Origin: Kiritimatiellia bacterium
GTDB lineage: Bacteria; Verrucomicrobiota; Kiritimatiellia; UBA8416; JABMPJ01
DNA: 64,000 nucleotides
Direction: 5' to 3'
Assembly: GCA_016783675.1 (NCBI GenBank)
Contig: JADHWE010000004.1
Span: 1-64,000, forward strand
Part shown: positions 18,258 through 27,700 of the stretch, piece after piece
Layout: the number at the start of each line of letters is the position of its first letter
Numbering within the stretch: position 1 is the first letter of the stretch
Position numbers and translations under genes: made by a program
The notes under the pieces: generated by a model
What the model was told of the DNA's origin: nothing
The model's database searches: none
What the model saw: only the letters and a program-made list of their open reading frames with translations

Positions 18258-18923
18258 CTACCACGACTTATTCTGCAATCTGCCTCCCGCCAGGCACAGG
18301 CAGCGATGGGTCACGGCGCGCAGGAAGTCGGCGTTGTGCGAGACGATGATCATGGCCTGGGGGAGTGAGAGCAGCAGGTTTTGGACACGTTCATAGGAGG
18401 GGGGGTCCAGCCCGTTCTCCGGTTCGTCCAGGAGCAGGACGTCGGGGTGCATGGCCAGTAGCGTGGCCAGCGAGACCAGGCGTTTCTCGCCGCCGGAGAG
18501 ATGGTGCGTGATGCGATGCTCGAGGCCCGCCATGCCTACGAGCGCGAGTGCTTCGTGAACGGCATGGTGCGCCGCCTCGCGGCTCTTGCCCTGGTTGAGC
18601 GGACCGAAGGCCACGTCTTCCTCGACCGTCGGACAGAAGAGCTGGTCATCCGGGTCCTGGAACAGCAGGCCCACCCGTTCCCGCACCTCCCAGAAATCGT
18701 GCTCCTCGCGGCGGGGCTTGCCGAAGATCTCGATCCGGCCGCGGTCCGGCGCGAGCAGCCCGACGACCAGGTGCAACAGCGTGGTCTTGCCCGATCCGAT
18801 CGCGCCCTGCAGCCCGATGCGCTCGCCCGCGCGCAGGGCTAGGTCGACCTCGGCCAGGACAGGTTCCGCATCGGTATGGCTGAAGGATAGGCTGTGCAGG
18901 TTCAACAGGGGTTCGTCACTCAT
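18258..18923 (-). CDS. nikO: ECF-type nickel/cobalt transporter ATPase
   Basis: GAIGSGKTTLLHLVVGLL, LFQDPDDQLFCPTVEEDVAFGPLN (CbiO signature), LSGGEKR, LLLDEPENGLDP; overlaps nikQ. Confidence 0.9.
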   Translation of the reverse strand: MSDEPLLNLHSLSFSHTDAEPVLAEVDLALRAGERIGLQGAIGSGKTTLLHLVVGLLAPDRGRIEIFGKPRREEHDFWEVRERVGLLFQDPDDQLFCPTVEEDVAFGPLNQGKSREAAHHAVHEALALVGMAGLEHRITHHLSGGEKRLVSLATLLAMHPDVLLLDEPENGLDPPSYERVQNLLLSLPQAMIIVSHNADFLRAVTHRCLCLAGGRLQNKSW

Positions 18924-19687
18924 GGCAGGCCGCCTCCCGGTATCCATTCAATACAGACAAACAGGATCAATACCAGCGTCGATACCAGGCAGAACACGGC
19001 GTCGCGCCGGTGAAAGGCAAAGTGCCGATAGGTCAGGAAGCGGCCCTTGAAGCCGCGGCATTTCATGGCGTCCATGACGCGCTCCGCCCGTTCCAGGCTG
19101 CGCACCAGGAGCATGGCCATGAGGGACCCGTAGCTACGATAGGTGTGGAGGTTCATGCGCGGCCGGAAGGCGCGGGCCTTCATGGCGCGTAGCAGCCCCA
19201 GGTAGGCGTGGTGCAGAACATCTAGGTAGCGGAGCGTGAACAGGAAGAGATGAACCAGCTTGCCCGGCACGCGCAGATGGTGAAACGCATGCCCCAGCGC
19301 CGCGAGCTCGACCGTCCCGAGCAGGGCCGTGAAGGCCAGCACAATGGCATTGGCCTTGAGCGTGATGACCGTTGCCATGTGTACCCCTTCACGACTGAAC
19401 GGGAGATGGAGGATGGTGAACATCGGGTCCCCCGGTGATGTGACCGGGAGCAGGAGCAAGAGGACCAGCATGAATCCGTTAACGCGCAGAAGCCGTTTCG
19501 CCAGCGGCGGCGCCGGCAGGCGTGCCAGCAGGGCCAGCAGCGCGCCGACAGCCAGGCCGGCGCACAGGGCCGGGTAGTGGCGGCTCAGCGCGACGAGGAT
19601 GGCAAAGACCAGGGTGGCGACAATTCGCGGGCGGGGATCGAGCCGGTGCACGATCGTGTGTCCTGCGAAATGGGTCGAACAACTCAT
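18920..19687 (-). CDS. nikQ: ECF transporter transmembrane component (CbiQ/NikQ family)
   Basis: HRLDPRPRIVATLVFAILVALS ... LFTLRYLDVLHHAYLGLLRAMKARAF ... LERAERVMDAMKCRGFKGRF. Confidence 0.9.
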   Translation of the reverse strand: MSCSTHFAGHTIVHRLDPRPRIVATLVFAILVALSRHYPALCAGLAVGALLALLARLPAPPLAKRLLRVNGFMLVLLLLLPVTSPGDPMFTILHLPFSREGVHMATVITLKANAIVLAFTALLGTVELAALGHAFHHLRVPGKLVHLFLFTLRYLDVLHHAYLGLLRAMKARAFRPRMNLHTYRSYGSLMAMLLVRSLERAERVMDAMKCRGFKGRFLTYRHFAFHRRDAVFCLVSTLVLILFVCIEWIPGGGLP

Positions 19688-20319
19688 GACAGGGTCCCTG
19701 TTCCGAGCGTCCGCGGGATCTCGAAGGCCCGGGGATAGACCCTGAAGAGAAACGCGCTCACGAATCCGGTAAAAGCCCCTTCCACACCCAGGATGGCGAG
19801 GTGCGGGACCAGCGCGAGCTTTACGATGACGGCCAGCGATTTGCCGCTCAAGACCAGCGCCCCCGCCCAGAGAAGGAAAGAGAAGAGCAGCGCGGTCACT
19901 CCCGCCGCTGCCCCCAACCAGAACGCCGCCCGCGCGCTCCCGCACCGCCGGAGCGAACGATTGAAGCCATAGTAGCAGAGGACGGCCGGCGCTCCCATGA
20001 CCACGGTATTCAGTCCCAACGTGGTAATGCCGCCGAACTGAAACAGCAACGCCTGCAGAAAGAGGGCGACGAGAAAGACCGGTACCGCCGCCCACCCGAG
20101 CAGCAGACCTGCGAGACCGTTGAGCACCGGGTGTACGCTGGAAGGGCCCAGCGGCAGACGGATGAGCAGCGAGGCCGCAAAGATGGCGGAGGCCATGATC
20201 GCCGCACGCGGGATCTGCTCGTCTTTCATGGCGCGCAGTCCCGCCACTACGCCTCCGGCGGCGAGGAGCGCGCCGGCTGCGGCGACCGATGCCGGGGCTA
20301 CTCCTTCGGTGATGTGCAT
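19684..20319 (-). CDS. nikM: Nickel/cobalt ECF substrate-binding membrane component (CbiM/NikM family)
   Basis: MHITEGVAPASVAAAGALLAAGGVVAGLRAM ... SSVHPVLNGLAGLLLGWAAVPVFLVALFLQALLFQFGGITTLGLNTVVMGAPA. Confidence 0.92.
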   Translation of the reverse strand: MHITEGVAPASVAAAGALLAAGGVVAGLRAMKDEQIPRAAIMASAIFAASLLIRLPLGPSSVHPVLNGLAGLLLGWAAVPVFLVALFLQALLFQFGGITTLGLNTVVMGAPAVLCYYGFNRSLRRCGSARAAFWLGAAAGVTALLFSFLLWAGALVLSGKSLAVIVKLALVPHLAILGVEGAFTGFVSAFLFRVYPRAFEIPRTLGTGTLS

Positions 20320-20792
20320 GCGCACTCCTCTCCCCCGCAACCGGTCTTGGGCGGGGGCTGTTGCTTCCCGCACCGGGCCAGGCTGTAGATGCCGAACAGA
20401 CCGAAGATGATGCTCAGTCCCGTCACGAGCGCGATGGGGCGGGGGATGCGGGCGTCATGGCCGGGCTGATCGTGCCTGCCGTTGGCGTCCATGTGTCCAA
20501 CGAGTACGTCGGCCGTCACGACATGCCCCATGCCGTCGTCGACGGTCAGTTTCCAGAGGCCATTGGTGTCGGGCACAAACGCAAAGCGTCCGTGCGGATC
20601 CGTCTCACCGTTCTGATAGCTGTCGGGCGAATTCGCCGGCGAGGTGACCGTCACATCGCAAAAGGCCATGGGCCTGCCGTCATCATACGCGGCCTCGATC
20701 GCCGTGCCTTCGCGACACGCGTGGTACGATACCCCGTGGGCCATGCTGAGCACAGGCAGGAACAGTGTGAAAATGAAGACCAGCCTGTTCAC
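20298..20792 (-). CDS. nikL: NikL/CbiL-like exported component
   Basis: GTG start overlapping the nikK stop; signal peptide VNRLVFIFTLFLPVLSMA, Ig-like/DUF4198-type domain, C-terminal TM; sits between nikM and nikK. Confidence 0.75.
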   Translation of the reverse strand: MNRLVFIFTLFLPVLSMAHGVSYHACREGTAIEAAYDDGRPMAFCDVTVTSPANSPDSYQNGETDPHGRFAFVPDTNGLWKLTVDDGMGHVVTADVLVGHMDANGRHDQPGHDARIPRPIALVTGLSIIFGLFGIYSLARCGKQQPPPKTGCGGEECACTSPKE

Positions 20793-21469
20793 TTGCTGAC
20801 CTCCGACTTCTGACTTCCGCCCTCGGATCCTTTGACCTCGAACACCAATGAAGCGCCTCGACCTTCGTGGGTGGACGTTACCAGGTAGCGGCCGGCTTTG
20901 CGGAGGGTGAGCGTGGCGGCTTGGTCGATGCCGGTCGTCAGCAGCGAGGTCTTGCCGCCCGCCGCCGACGCGGAGATGGACCCTTTGACACGCCGTCCGT
21001 CCATCCACAGGGCGATTCCCACCTTGTCGCCTTTTCGCAACGCGGAGACTGGCTGCTCCGGGACCAGCTCCAGCCCGACGCCCGATGTGTAACGGTTCGT
21101 GCTGTCCCCCGAATCCCCGACGATCAAGATCACCTTGCCCTCGTAGCTCGGCGCCTGGGCGCGCGGCCGCTTCAGCGTGAAGCTCAGGATGTGAACCCCC
21201 TCATCTGTCGCGCCGAAAGTGCCGGACCGTTGCGCGGCCCCTACCACGGTATGAAAGGGGACCGTCACGCCATCGGAACGCTGCCAATCCACGCCCGCGA
21301 GAACCTTGTCCTGTAGGGCAAATGAACTTTTTGGAAAGTAGTGCCCGCTGCACAGATGCACCGTCACGGTTTGCCCCGCCTCCGGGTAGAAGCACTCCGC
21401 ATTCAGCCAGTGCTCATGCGCCCCCGCCACGGCGCAGAGTAATGCCATAGCGCTTGCCAGCTTCACCAT
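20789..21469 (-). CDS. nikK: NikK-like DUF4198 periplasmic protein
   Basis: MVKLASAMALLCAVAGA|HEHWLNAECFYPEAGQTVTVHLCSGHYFP: DUF4198 pattern. Confidence 0.82.
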   Translation of the reverse strand: MVKLASAMALLCAVAGAHEHWLNAECFYPEAGQTVTVHLCSGHYFPKSSFALQDKVLAGVDWQRSDGVTVPFHTVVGAAQRSGTFGATDEGVHILSFTLKRPRAQAPSYEGKVILIVGDSGDSTNRYTSGVGLELVPEQPVSALRKGDKVGIALWMDGRRVKGSISASAAGGKTSLLTTGIDQAATLTLRKAGRYLVTSTHEGRGASLVFEVKGSEGGSQKSEVSK

Positions 21470-21547
21470 GCCCCATTCGCGTCCATTCGTGTGCATCTTG
21501 TCCTCCGAAGCCTTTGGCGAAGGATGGGTCCGTGGTTCTCTTCCTCT

Positions 21548-22321
21548 CTAGAACCGATACATCATCGTCACATTCGCCCGCAGGGCATCGGCACCATCGG
21601 CCTTGCCGAACTCCAGGCCGGTCTTGAGCGTGATGTTGGGGCTGCCGATGGGCATGTAGACGCCCGGCAGGATCGACCAGTTGTCGCCGGCATTCTCGAA
21701 GTTGCCCATGATCTCCACGCCGGCCGCGATGCCGTGCGGGTCGGCCGAGATCGGGGCCTTCACGCCCAGCGCCCACGACGTCTCGTGTTCATCGCCTTCT
21801 TCCTCGTAGCCAAGGTTCAGGGTGATATTGCTGTGTTCGCCGAGGTCCTTGCCTATGATCAGCATGCCGGCAACCACGATGTCTTCGCTGCCCAGAAGCG
21901 TCTCGGCCCGGCTGAACGGCACTTCGAGTGTTGCGGCCACGGCAATGTCGACCAGCCAGTCTTCGACCAGGCGGTACTGGAGGCTCCCTGCCACGGCCTC
22001 CATGAACGGGGAGGGGCCGTTTGGTTCATAGGTTGCGCGTTGCTCCTCAACGACATGGTCGATCCCGAATCCTGCAAAATGGGTGTGAATATCCAGCATC
22101 AACCGGTCCGTCACTCCGTAAGAGACCCCTGGAGTGAATTCCCAGTGATCGAAGTCGGGGTTATCCGCGTCGTCGACCATGTAGTCGTAATGCAGATGCA
22201 ACACCGACTCCCCCCGCCGTGCGGTGGAGTAGCTCTCCATCTCGATGTATTCCATGGCGTGATGCGCCACTGCGCTTCCTGTCAGCATCCCGACGCAGAG
22301 CGCCACAATAACTCGTCTCAT
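21548..22321 (-). CDS. Putative outer-membrane beta-barrel in nickel locus
   Basis: Signal peptide MRRVIVALCVGMLTGSAVA, alternating amphipathic strands, C-terminal Phe (NVTMMYRF) typical of OM barrels; lies between nikR and nikK on the same strand. Confidence 0.7.
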   Translation of the reverse strand: MRRVIVALCVGMLTGSAVAHHAMEYIEMESYSTARRGESVLHLHYDYMVDDADNPDFDHWEFTPGVSYGVTDRLMLDIHTHFAGFGIDHVVEEQRATYEPNGPSPFMEAVAGSLQYRLVEDWLVDIAVAATLEVPFSRAETLLGSEDIVVAGMLIIGKDLGEHSNITLNLGYEEEGDEHETSWALGVKAPISADPHGIAAGVEIMGNFENAGDNWSILPGVYMPIGSPNITLKTGLEFGKADGADALRANVTMMYRF

Positions 22322-22406
22322 CCTGCCTCTCCCTTTGTTGTTGACTGGCACACGATTGTGAACTTCGTAACACTGCATGGACAAAAAACCGTCTGCCGGC
22401 GCATGG

Positions 22407-22823
22407 CTATTCAAGGTCCTTCCCGGTTGAGCTCAACGAGAGACTGGCGTGTAGCACGCCTTTCTGTTGCCGCAGCATATCGGCCATCTCCTGGATCTCT
22501 CCAGCCGGCCCCTTCGTCAAGACCATCTCGGCACACATGTGCGCGTCCAGGTGCACATGGGTCGACGCCAGAACCAGGTCGTGATGGTGATGCTGCAGGC
22601 GCGTCAGCTTCTTGCTGAGTTCGCGCGTCTCATGATCGTAGACCAGCGTGATCGTGCCCACTACCTCGGCATTGCCCTTCCACTCTTCCTCGACCAGACG
22701 CTCGCGCAACAGGTCCCGCACAAATTCCGAGCGGTTCGCATAGGCGTGCTTCCTGACCAGGCTTTCCAGCCGCTCAAGAAGCCCCTGCTCAATCGAAATG
22801 CTGAATCGGGATAGTTCAGTCAT
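22407..22823 (-). CDS. nikR: Nickel-responsive regulator NikR
   Basis: RHH N-terminus FSISIEQGLLERLESLVRKHAYANRSEFVRDLLRERL and metal domain HHHHDLVLASTHVHLDAHMCAEMVLTKGPAGEIQ. Confidence 0.96.
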   Translation of the reverse strand: MTELSRFSISIEQGLLERLESLVRKHAYANRSEFVRDLLRERLVEEEWKGNAEVVGTITLVYDHETRELSKKLTRLQHHHHDLVLASTHVHLDAHMCAEMVLTKGPAGEIQEMADMLRQQKGVLHASLSLSSTGKDLE

Positions 22824-22833
22824 GGGTCTCCGA

Positions 22834-22860
22834 GTGTTATGAACAAGAATACCGTAACAC
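22834..22860. promoter_or_regulatory. Candidate NikR operator
   Basis: GTGTTAT-N13-GTAACAC, immediately upstream of nikR. Confidence 0.72.
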
Positions 22861-22914
22861 TTTGACCTTTTGGTGGTCAACGCGTTTCTCAGCCCGACTT
22901 CCCGGCCTCCTTGC

Positions 22915-22944
22915 TTGACATACATGCATGAATGTATGTATAGA
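22915..22944 (+). promoter_or_regulatory. Candidate promoter (TTGACA-N18-TATAGA) overlapping an AcrR-like operator
   Basis: TTGACA at 22915-22920, TATAGA at 22939-22944; ACATACATGCATGAATGTATGT near-palindrome at 22918-22939. Confidence 0.75.
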
Positions 22945-22969
22945 TTTCTGCACAACCAGGGAGAAGGCC

Positions 22970-23644
22970 ATGCCAAGGCGAACAAAAGAAGAGGCGGAGG
23001 CGACGCGTGAGAGTGTCTTGAGAGCCGCGCTCGACCTCTTCAGCGAGAAGGGCTACTCGCGCACAACGCTGAACGATATCGCCAAGCGAATCGGGATGAG
23101 CCGGGGCGCGGTATACTGGCATTTTGTCAACAAGGAAGCGCTGCTGGCGGCGCTGATTGAATTTGCCCACAACTACAAGGAGCAATTGGTCGAGACGCAG
23201 ATTCCCGATATCCAAACGCTGGCCGACCTGCGTGATGCTTTCGTGATGTACGCCCGCGTGGTGGCGGAGGACGAGCTGATCCGCAAGTTCGAGTTTTTCA
23301 TGCACTTCCAGATGGAGTGGTCACAGGAACTTCTGACCGAGACCCACAAGAAGCTAACCGAAATCCGTCAGAGTCCGCTCGAGGAATTCAAGACCTGCTT
23401 CGAAAACCCGCAGATTGCGCCGTTGCTCAAAGAAGGAACCGACCTGGACCAGCTGGTCGTGACGCTGGCTGCGTTTTGGATGGGCACCTGCAACATGTTC
23501 CTGGGTGGCTGTCCATTTGTTGAGCTGTCCTCTGCGGACGAGCAAGCTACGGATGGGCAGTGGCGTCTTGATCTCGTACAGGCTATTGCAAACGGATTTG
23601 ATCTGATAATGAACGGAGTTCTGAAAAGGGAAAACGATGAGTAA
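22970..23644 (+). CDS. TetR/AcrR-family transcriptional repressor
   Basis: RTKEEAEATRESVLRAALDLFSEKGYSRTTLNDIAKRIGMSRGAVYWHFVNKEALLAAL. Confidence 0.95.
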   Translation: MPRRTKEEAEATRESVLRAALDLFSEKGYSRTTLNDIAKRIGMSRGAVYWHFVNKEALLAALIEFAHNYKEQLVETQIPDIQTLADLRDAFVMYARVVAEDELIRKFEFFMHFQMEWSQELLTETHKKLTEIRQSPLEEFKTCFENPQIAPLLKEGTDLDQLVVTLAAFWMGTCNMFLGGCPFVELSSADEQATDGQWRLDLVQAIANGFDLIMNGVLKRENDE

Positions 23645-24731
23645 AACAGCAGCAGTACGAACAATACTCGCAGTGGCGATCGGCGCAGGCGCCGGATGGT
23701 TCGGGCGTGGTTTCATGGGCGGCGGAGGCGCGCCGCCCATGATGGGAATGGAAATGCCGCCGGCCATGGTGAAGGTGCTTGCGGTGCAGGAGTCCCTGCT
23801 GGCCGCGAGCGACGAGTATATCGCCGGCGTCGAGGCGATGCAGGAGGTCGTGATCCGCCCGGAAGTCGCCGGTCGAATTGTGAAGGTGCACTTCACGGAA
23901 GGATCCGCGGTGAACGCGGGTGACCTGCTCTTCTCCATCGATCCCTCCATCTACCAGGCGACTGCCGCCGCGGCCGCTGCGGAGATGAGCCGGGCCAAGA
24001 GGCGTTATGACCGCCTGAAGAAAGCCGATGCCCGTAGTGTATCAGCGTCCGAACTCGAATCGGCCGAGAGCGACTACCTGCGGGCCAAGGCCGCCCTGGA
24101 CCTGGCGCAGGTGAATCTCAACTACACCGAGATCAAGGCGCCGGTCAGCGGCCGTATCGGCACGGCAATGGTCAAGCAAGGCAACTATGTCACACCCGGC
24201 GCAGCCGATCTGGCGCGTATCGTGCAGCTCGACCCCATCCGCGTGGTCTTCTCGCAGTCCGACCGTGAATACCTGGCCCACCGTCGCCGTGAACTGGCCG
24301 GCGACAGCCCTGCACTTGAAGCACGCGTCGTGCTACCCGACGGTTCGGTGCTCCCGAACGTAGGGAAGAAGGATTTTGACGACAACGCCATCAACCCGGC
24401 CACCGGCACCATTGCGGTGCGCTACCTGTTTGACAATGCTGACGGCCTGCTCATCCCGGGCGGCTATGTCACCGCGCAGCTCAGCAACCCGGCCGGCGAG
24501 ACTGGCATCAAGATTCCGCAACGGGCGTTGCTGATCGACCAGGAGGGGGCCTACGTGTTGACGGTCGACGAGGCCGGAACCGTCGGGATGATCCGTGTCG
24601 AAACCGGCGATCGTGTCGGCCGGGATGTCATCATTCCCGCCGGGCTCAAGCCGGGGTACCGCATCGTAACCGACGGCGTGCAGAAAGCCATGCCGGGCGC
24701 CACGGTCATGGTCATGCCGACGGAGGGCTGA
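23637..24731 (+). CDS. RND efflux periplasmic adaptor (HlyD/MFP family)
   Basis: [61 protein letters not shown]; overlaps the tetR end. Confidence 0.95.
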   Translation: MSKTAAVRTILAVAIGAGAGWFGRGFMGGGGAPPMMGMEMPPAMVKVLAVQESLLAASDEYIAGVEAMQEVVIRPEVAGRIVKVHFTEGSAVNAGDLLFSIDPSIYQATAAAAAAEMSRAKRRYDRLKKADARSVSASELESAESDYLRAKAALDLAQVNLNYTEIKAPVSGRIGTAMVKQGNYVTPGAADLARIVQLDPIRVVFSQSDREYLAHRRRELAGDSPALEARVVLPDGSVLPNVGKKDFDDNAINPATGTIAVRYLFDNADGLLIPGGYVTAQLSNPAGETGIKIPQRALLIDQEGAYVLTVDEAGTVGMIRVETGDRVGRDVIIPAGLKPGYRIVTDGVQKAMPGATVMVMPTEG

Positions 24732-24733
24732 AG

Positions 24734-27700
24734 ATGATCTCACGCGTATTCATTGAGCGCCCGCGCCTGGCCGGCGTCATCTCCATTGTCCTGACCCTGG
24801 CGGGCATCATCTCAATCGGTGCACTGCCGATTGCTCAGTTCCCGCAAGTGACGCCTCCGCAAGTTGTCGTGCGCGCCATGTATCCCGGCGCAGGCGCCGA
24901 GGTGCTGGCCGCTACGGTTGCCGGACCCATCGAGGATGCCGTCAACGGTGTCAACGACATGATCTACATGTCATCCACGTCCGACAGCGCGGGCAACTAC
25001 GCGCTCATGGTGACCTTCGAGGTCGGCACTGACCCCGACATGGCACAGGTGCAGGTGCAGAATCGTGTGGCCCAAGCCGAGCCACTGCTGCCGATGGAGG
25101 TGACGCAACAGGGGGTTACGGTTGAGACCGAGGCATCCGATTTTCTCGGTTTCCTCATGGTGCAGTCGCCAGACCACAGTCGTGACGACATCTTCATGAG
25201 CGATTACACCTACAAGGTGATCAAGCCGGCGCTCGAACGTATTCCTGGCGTCAGCCGGGCGCAGGTCTACGCGCCGCGTTACAGCATGCGTGTCTGGATG
25301 GACGCCGACCGCCTCGCCGCGCTTGGCATGACCGACGACGATGTCATCGGCGCCATCCGCAGCCAGAACATCCAGGCCTCGGTGGGGTCCGTCGGCAGTG
25401 CTCCCGGTAACAGTGCGGTCGTCTACACGCTCAAGGCTGAAGGTCGTCTTAACGATCCGGAGCGTTTCGAGAACATCATCGTGCGCACCGGTTCTGACGG
25501 TGCAGTGGTGTGCCTTAAAGATGTTGCCCGGATCGAGAAGGGCGCCGATAGCTATCTCTTCAGCGCCAAGTTCAACGGCAGGCAGGCCGTGGCCATAGGT
25601 GTCAGCCGTTCAGCCGGATCGAACGCCTTGGATGCCATGGAAGCCATGCGTGCCGAACTGGCATCGCTGTCCGAGCAGATTCCCGCAGGCATCGAGGTGG
25701 TGCTGCCGTGGGACGCCACCGATTACGTTCGGTCCAGCATTCGCGAGATCGTAACCACGTTGCTGTTGACGGTCTTCCTGGTGGTGATCGTCTGCTACAT
25801 CTTCCTGCAGGACTGGCGCGCCACGCTGGTTCCTTCCCTGACGATCCCGGTTTCGCTCTGCTCGACGTTCGGTGTGCTGTTGGCGTTTGGTTACAGCATT
25901 AACACGTTAACGCTCTTTGGACTCGTGCTGGCCATCGGGTTGGTGGTCGACGACGCCATCGTGGTGGTTGAGCGTGTGCTTCACCTCATGGAACACGACG
26001 GTCTCGATCACAAGGCGGCTACCATCAAGGCCATGGAGCAGGTGACCGGTGCTGTCATCGCCACGACGCTGGTGCTGCTCGCAATCTTTGTGCCGATCGG
26101 TTTTGTGGGTGGCATCACCGGCAAGATCTACCAGCAGTTTGCCGTCGCCATCTCCGCGGCTGTCTTCTTCTCAACAGTCAACGCACTGACACTCAGCCCG
26201 GCCCTCTGTTCCGTACTGCTCCACGTGGCCAAACCCAAGCAGCACGGTCCGCTCCGCTGGTTCAACACGGGGCTTGCGCGCGTCCGCGGTCACTACGTCA
26301 GCGGCACCACGCGCCTGGCGCGGCGGCTGGTACTGACCACGTTCATCCTGGCCGGCGTGATCGGGGGGGCGGTCTTCCTTAGTTCTATGAGTCCGACTGC
26401 TTTTCTGCCGGAAGAGGACCAGGGCGTGATCTTCGGCGTCATGCAGTTGCCGGAGGGCGCCTCGCGTGAACGCACCGACGACCTGCTGGCACGGGTCATC
26501 ACGCCTATCGGGGATGAGCCCGGCATCGCGTATACCGTCGAGGTGGCCGGCTACGGCATGATGGGCGGTATGGGTGAGAATGTCGCCTTCTTCCTCTTCG
26601 GCCTGGAGAGCTGGGATAAGCGACGTAGCCCGGAACTTCAGATCACGGCCATCCAGCAGCGGCTCCAGGGCGCTCTGATGATGGAACCGGGCGCCCAGAT
26701 CAGCCTCTTTGTGCCACCGGCCATCATGGGGCTCGGTGCCAGCGGCGGCTTGGATATCCGCCTGCAGGCCATCGACGATGATGACCCGCAGAAGCTCAGT
26801 GGCGTGCTTCAAAGCTTCCTGATGCAGCTTAACATGATGCCTGAGACGATGTTTGCGTTCAGCGGCTACGCGGCCAACGCCCCTCATCTTTCCCTGGAGA
26901 TAGACCGGGCGAAGGCCGCTCTGCTGCAGGTGGAAATCAGCGACATCTTCTCCGCCCTGCAGAGCAGCTTTGGCTCCCGCTATGTCAATGACGTCAACTT
27001 CGAAGGGCAGGTCAACCGGGTCATGGTACAGGCCGAGACCGGTTTCCGTAAGAGCCAGGAGGATATCGAGCAGCTTTACGTGCGCAGTCGCGCGGGAGCC
27101 ATGGTTCCGTTGGGGAGCGTTCTCTCCATCACGCCCACACTCGCGCCGCGTGCGGTCGAGCGCTACAACAAGTTCGTCTCCGCTTCGATCAACGCCGTAC
27201 TGATTCCCATTTTCAGCAGCGGCGTGGTGATGGAGAAGGTGAGCGAGATGGCCAAGACGGCTTTGCCGCCCGGCTACAACCTGGCGTGGTCCGGGATCAG
27301 TTACCAGGAGGCCAAGGCTTCCGGTGGCGCCGCGATCCTTATCGTGATGGCGATCTTGTTCGCTTACCTCTTCCTCGTGGCGCAGTACGAAAGCTGGACC
27401 ATCCCGTTGCCGGTGATGCTCTCGACGTCAGTGGCCGCCTTTGGTGCGCTGGTGACGCTCTTCTTCATGCAGATGCCGCTGAGCATCTACGCGCAGCTCG
27501 GCCTGATCCTCCTGATTGGATTGGCCAGCAAGAATGCCATCCTCATCGTCGAGTTTTCCAAGACGCGGCGCGAGGAGGGGCTCTCCATCATTGATGCCGC
27601 CGCCGATGGGGCAGGGCAGCGATTCCGTGCCGTCTTGATGACCGCCTTTACCTTCATCCTCGGCATCTTCCCCATGGTGATTGCCGTGGGAGCAGGCCAG

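Noticed and set aside
22347-22373. Second full NikR operator upstream of the outer-membrane barrel
   Set aside because: Only the right half-site GTAACAC is good; the left half (GGCACAC) matches 3 of 7, so it is mentioned only as a half-site.
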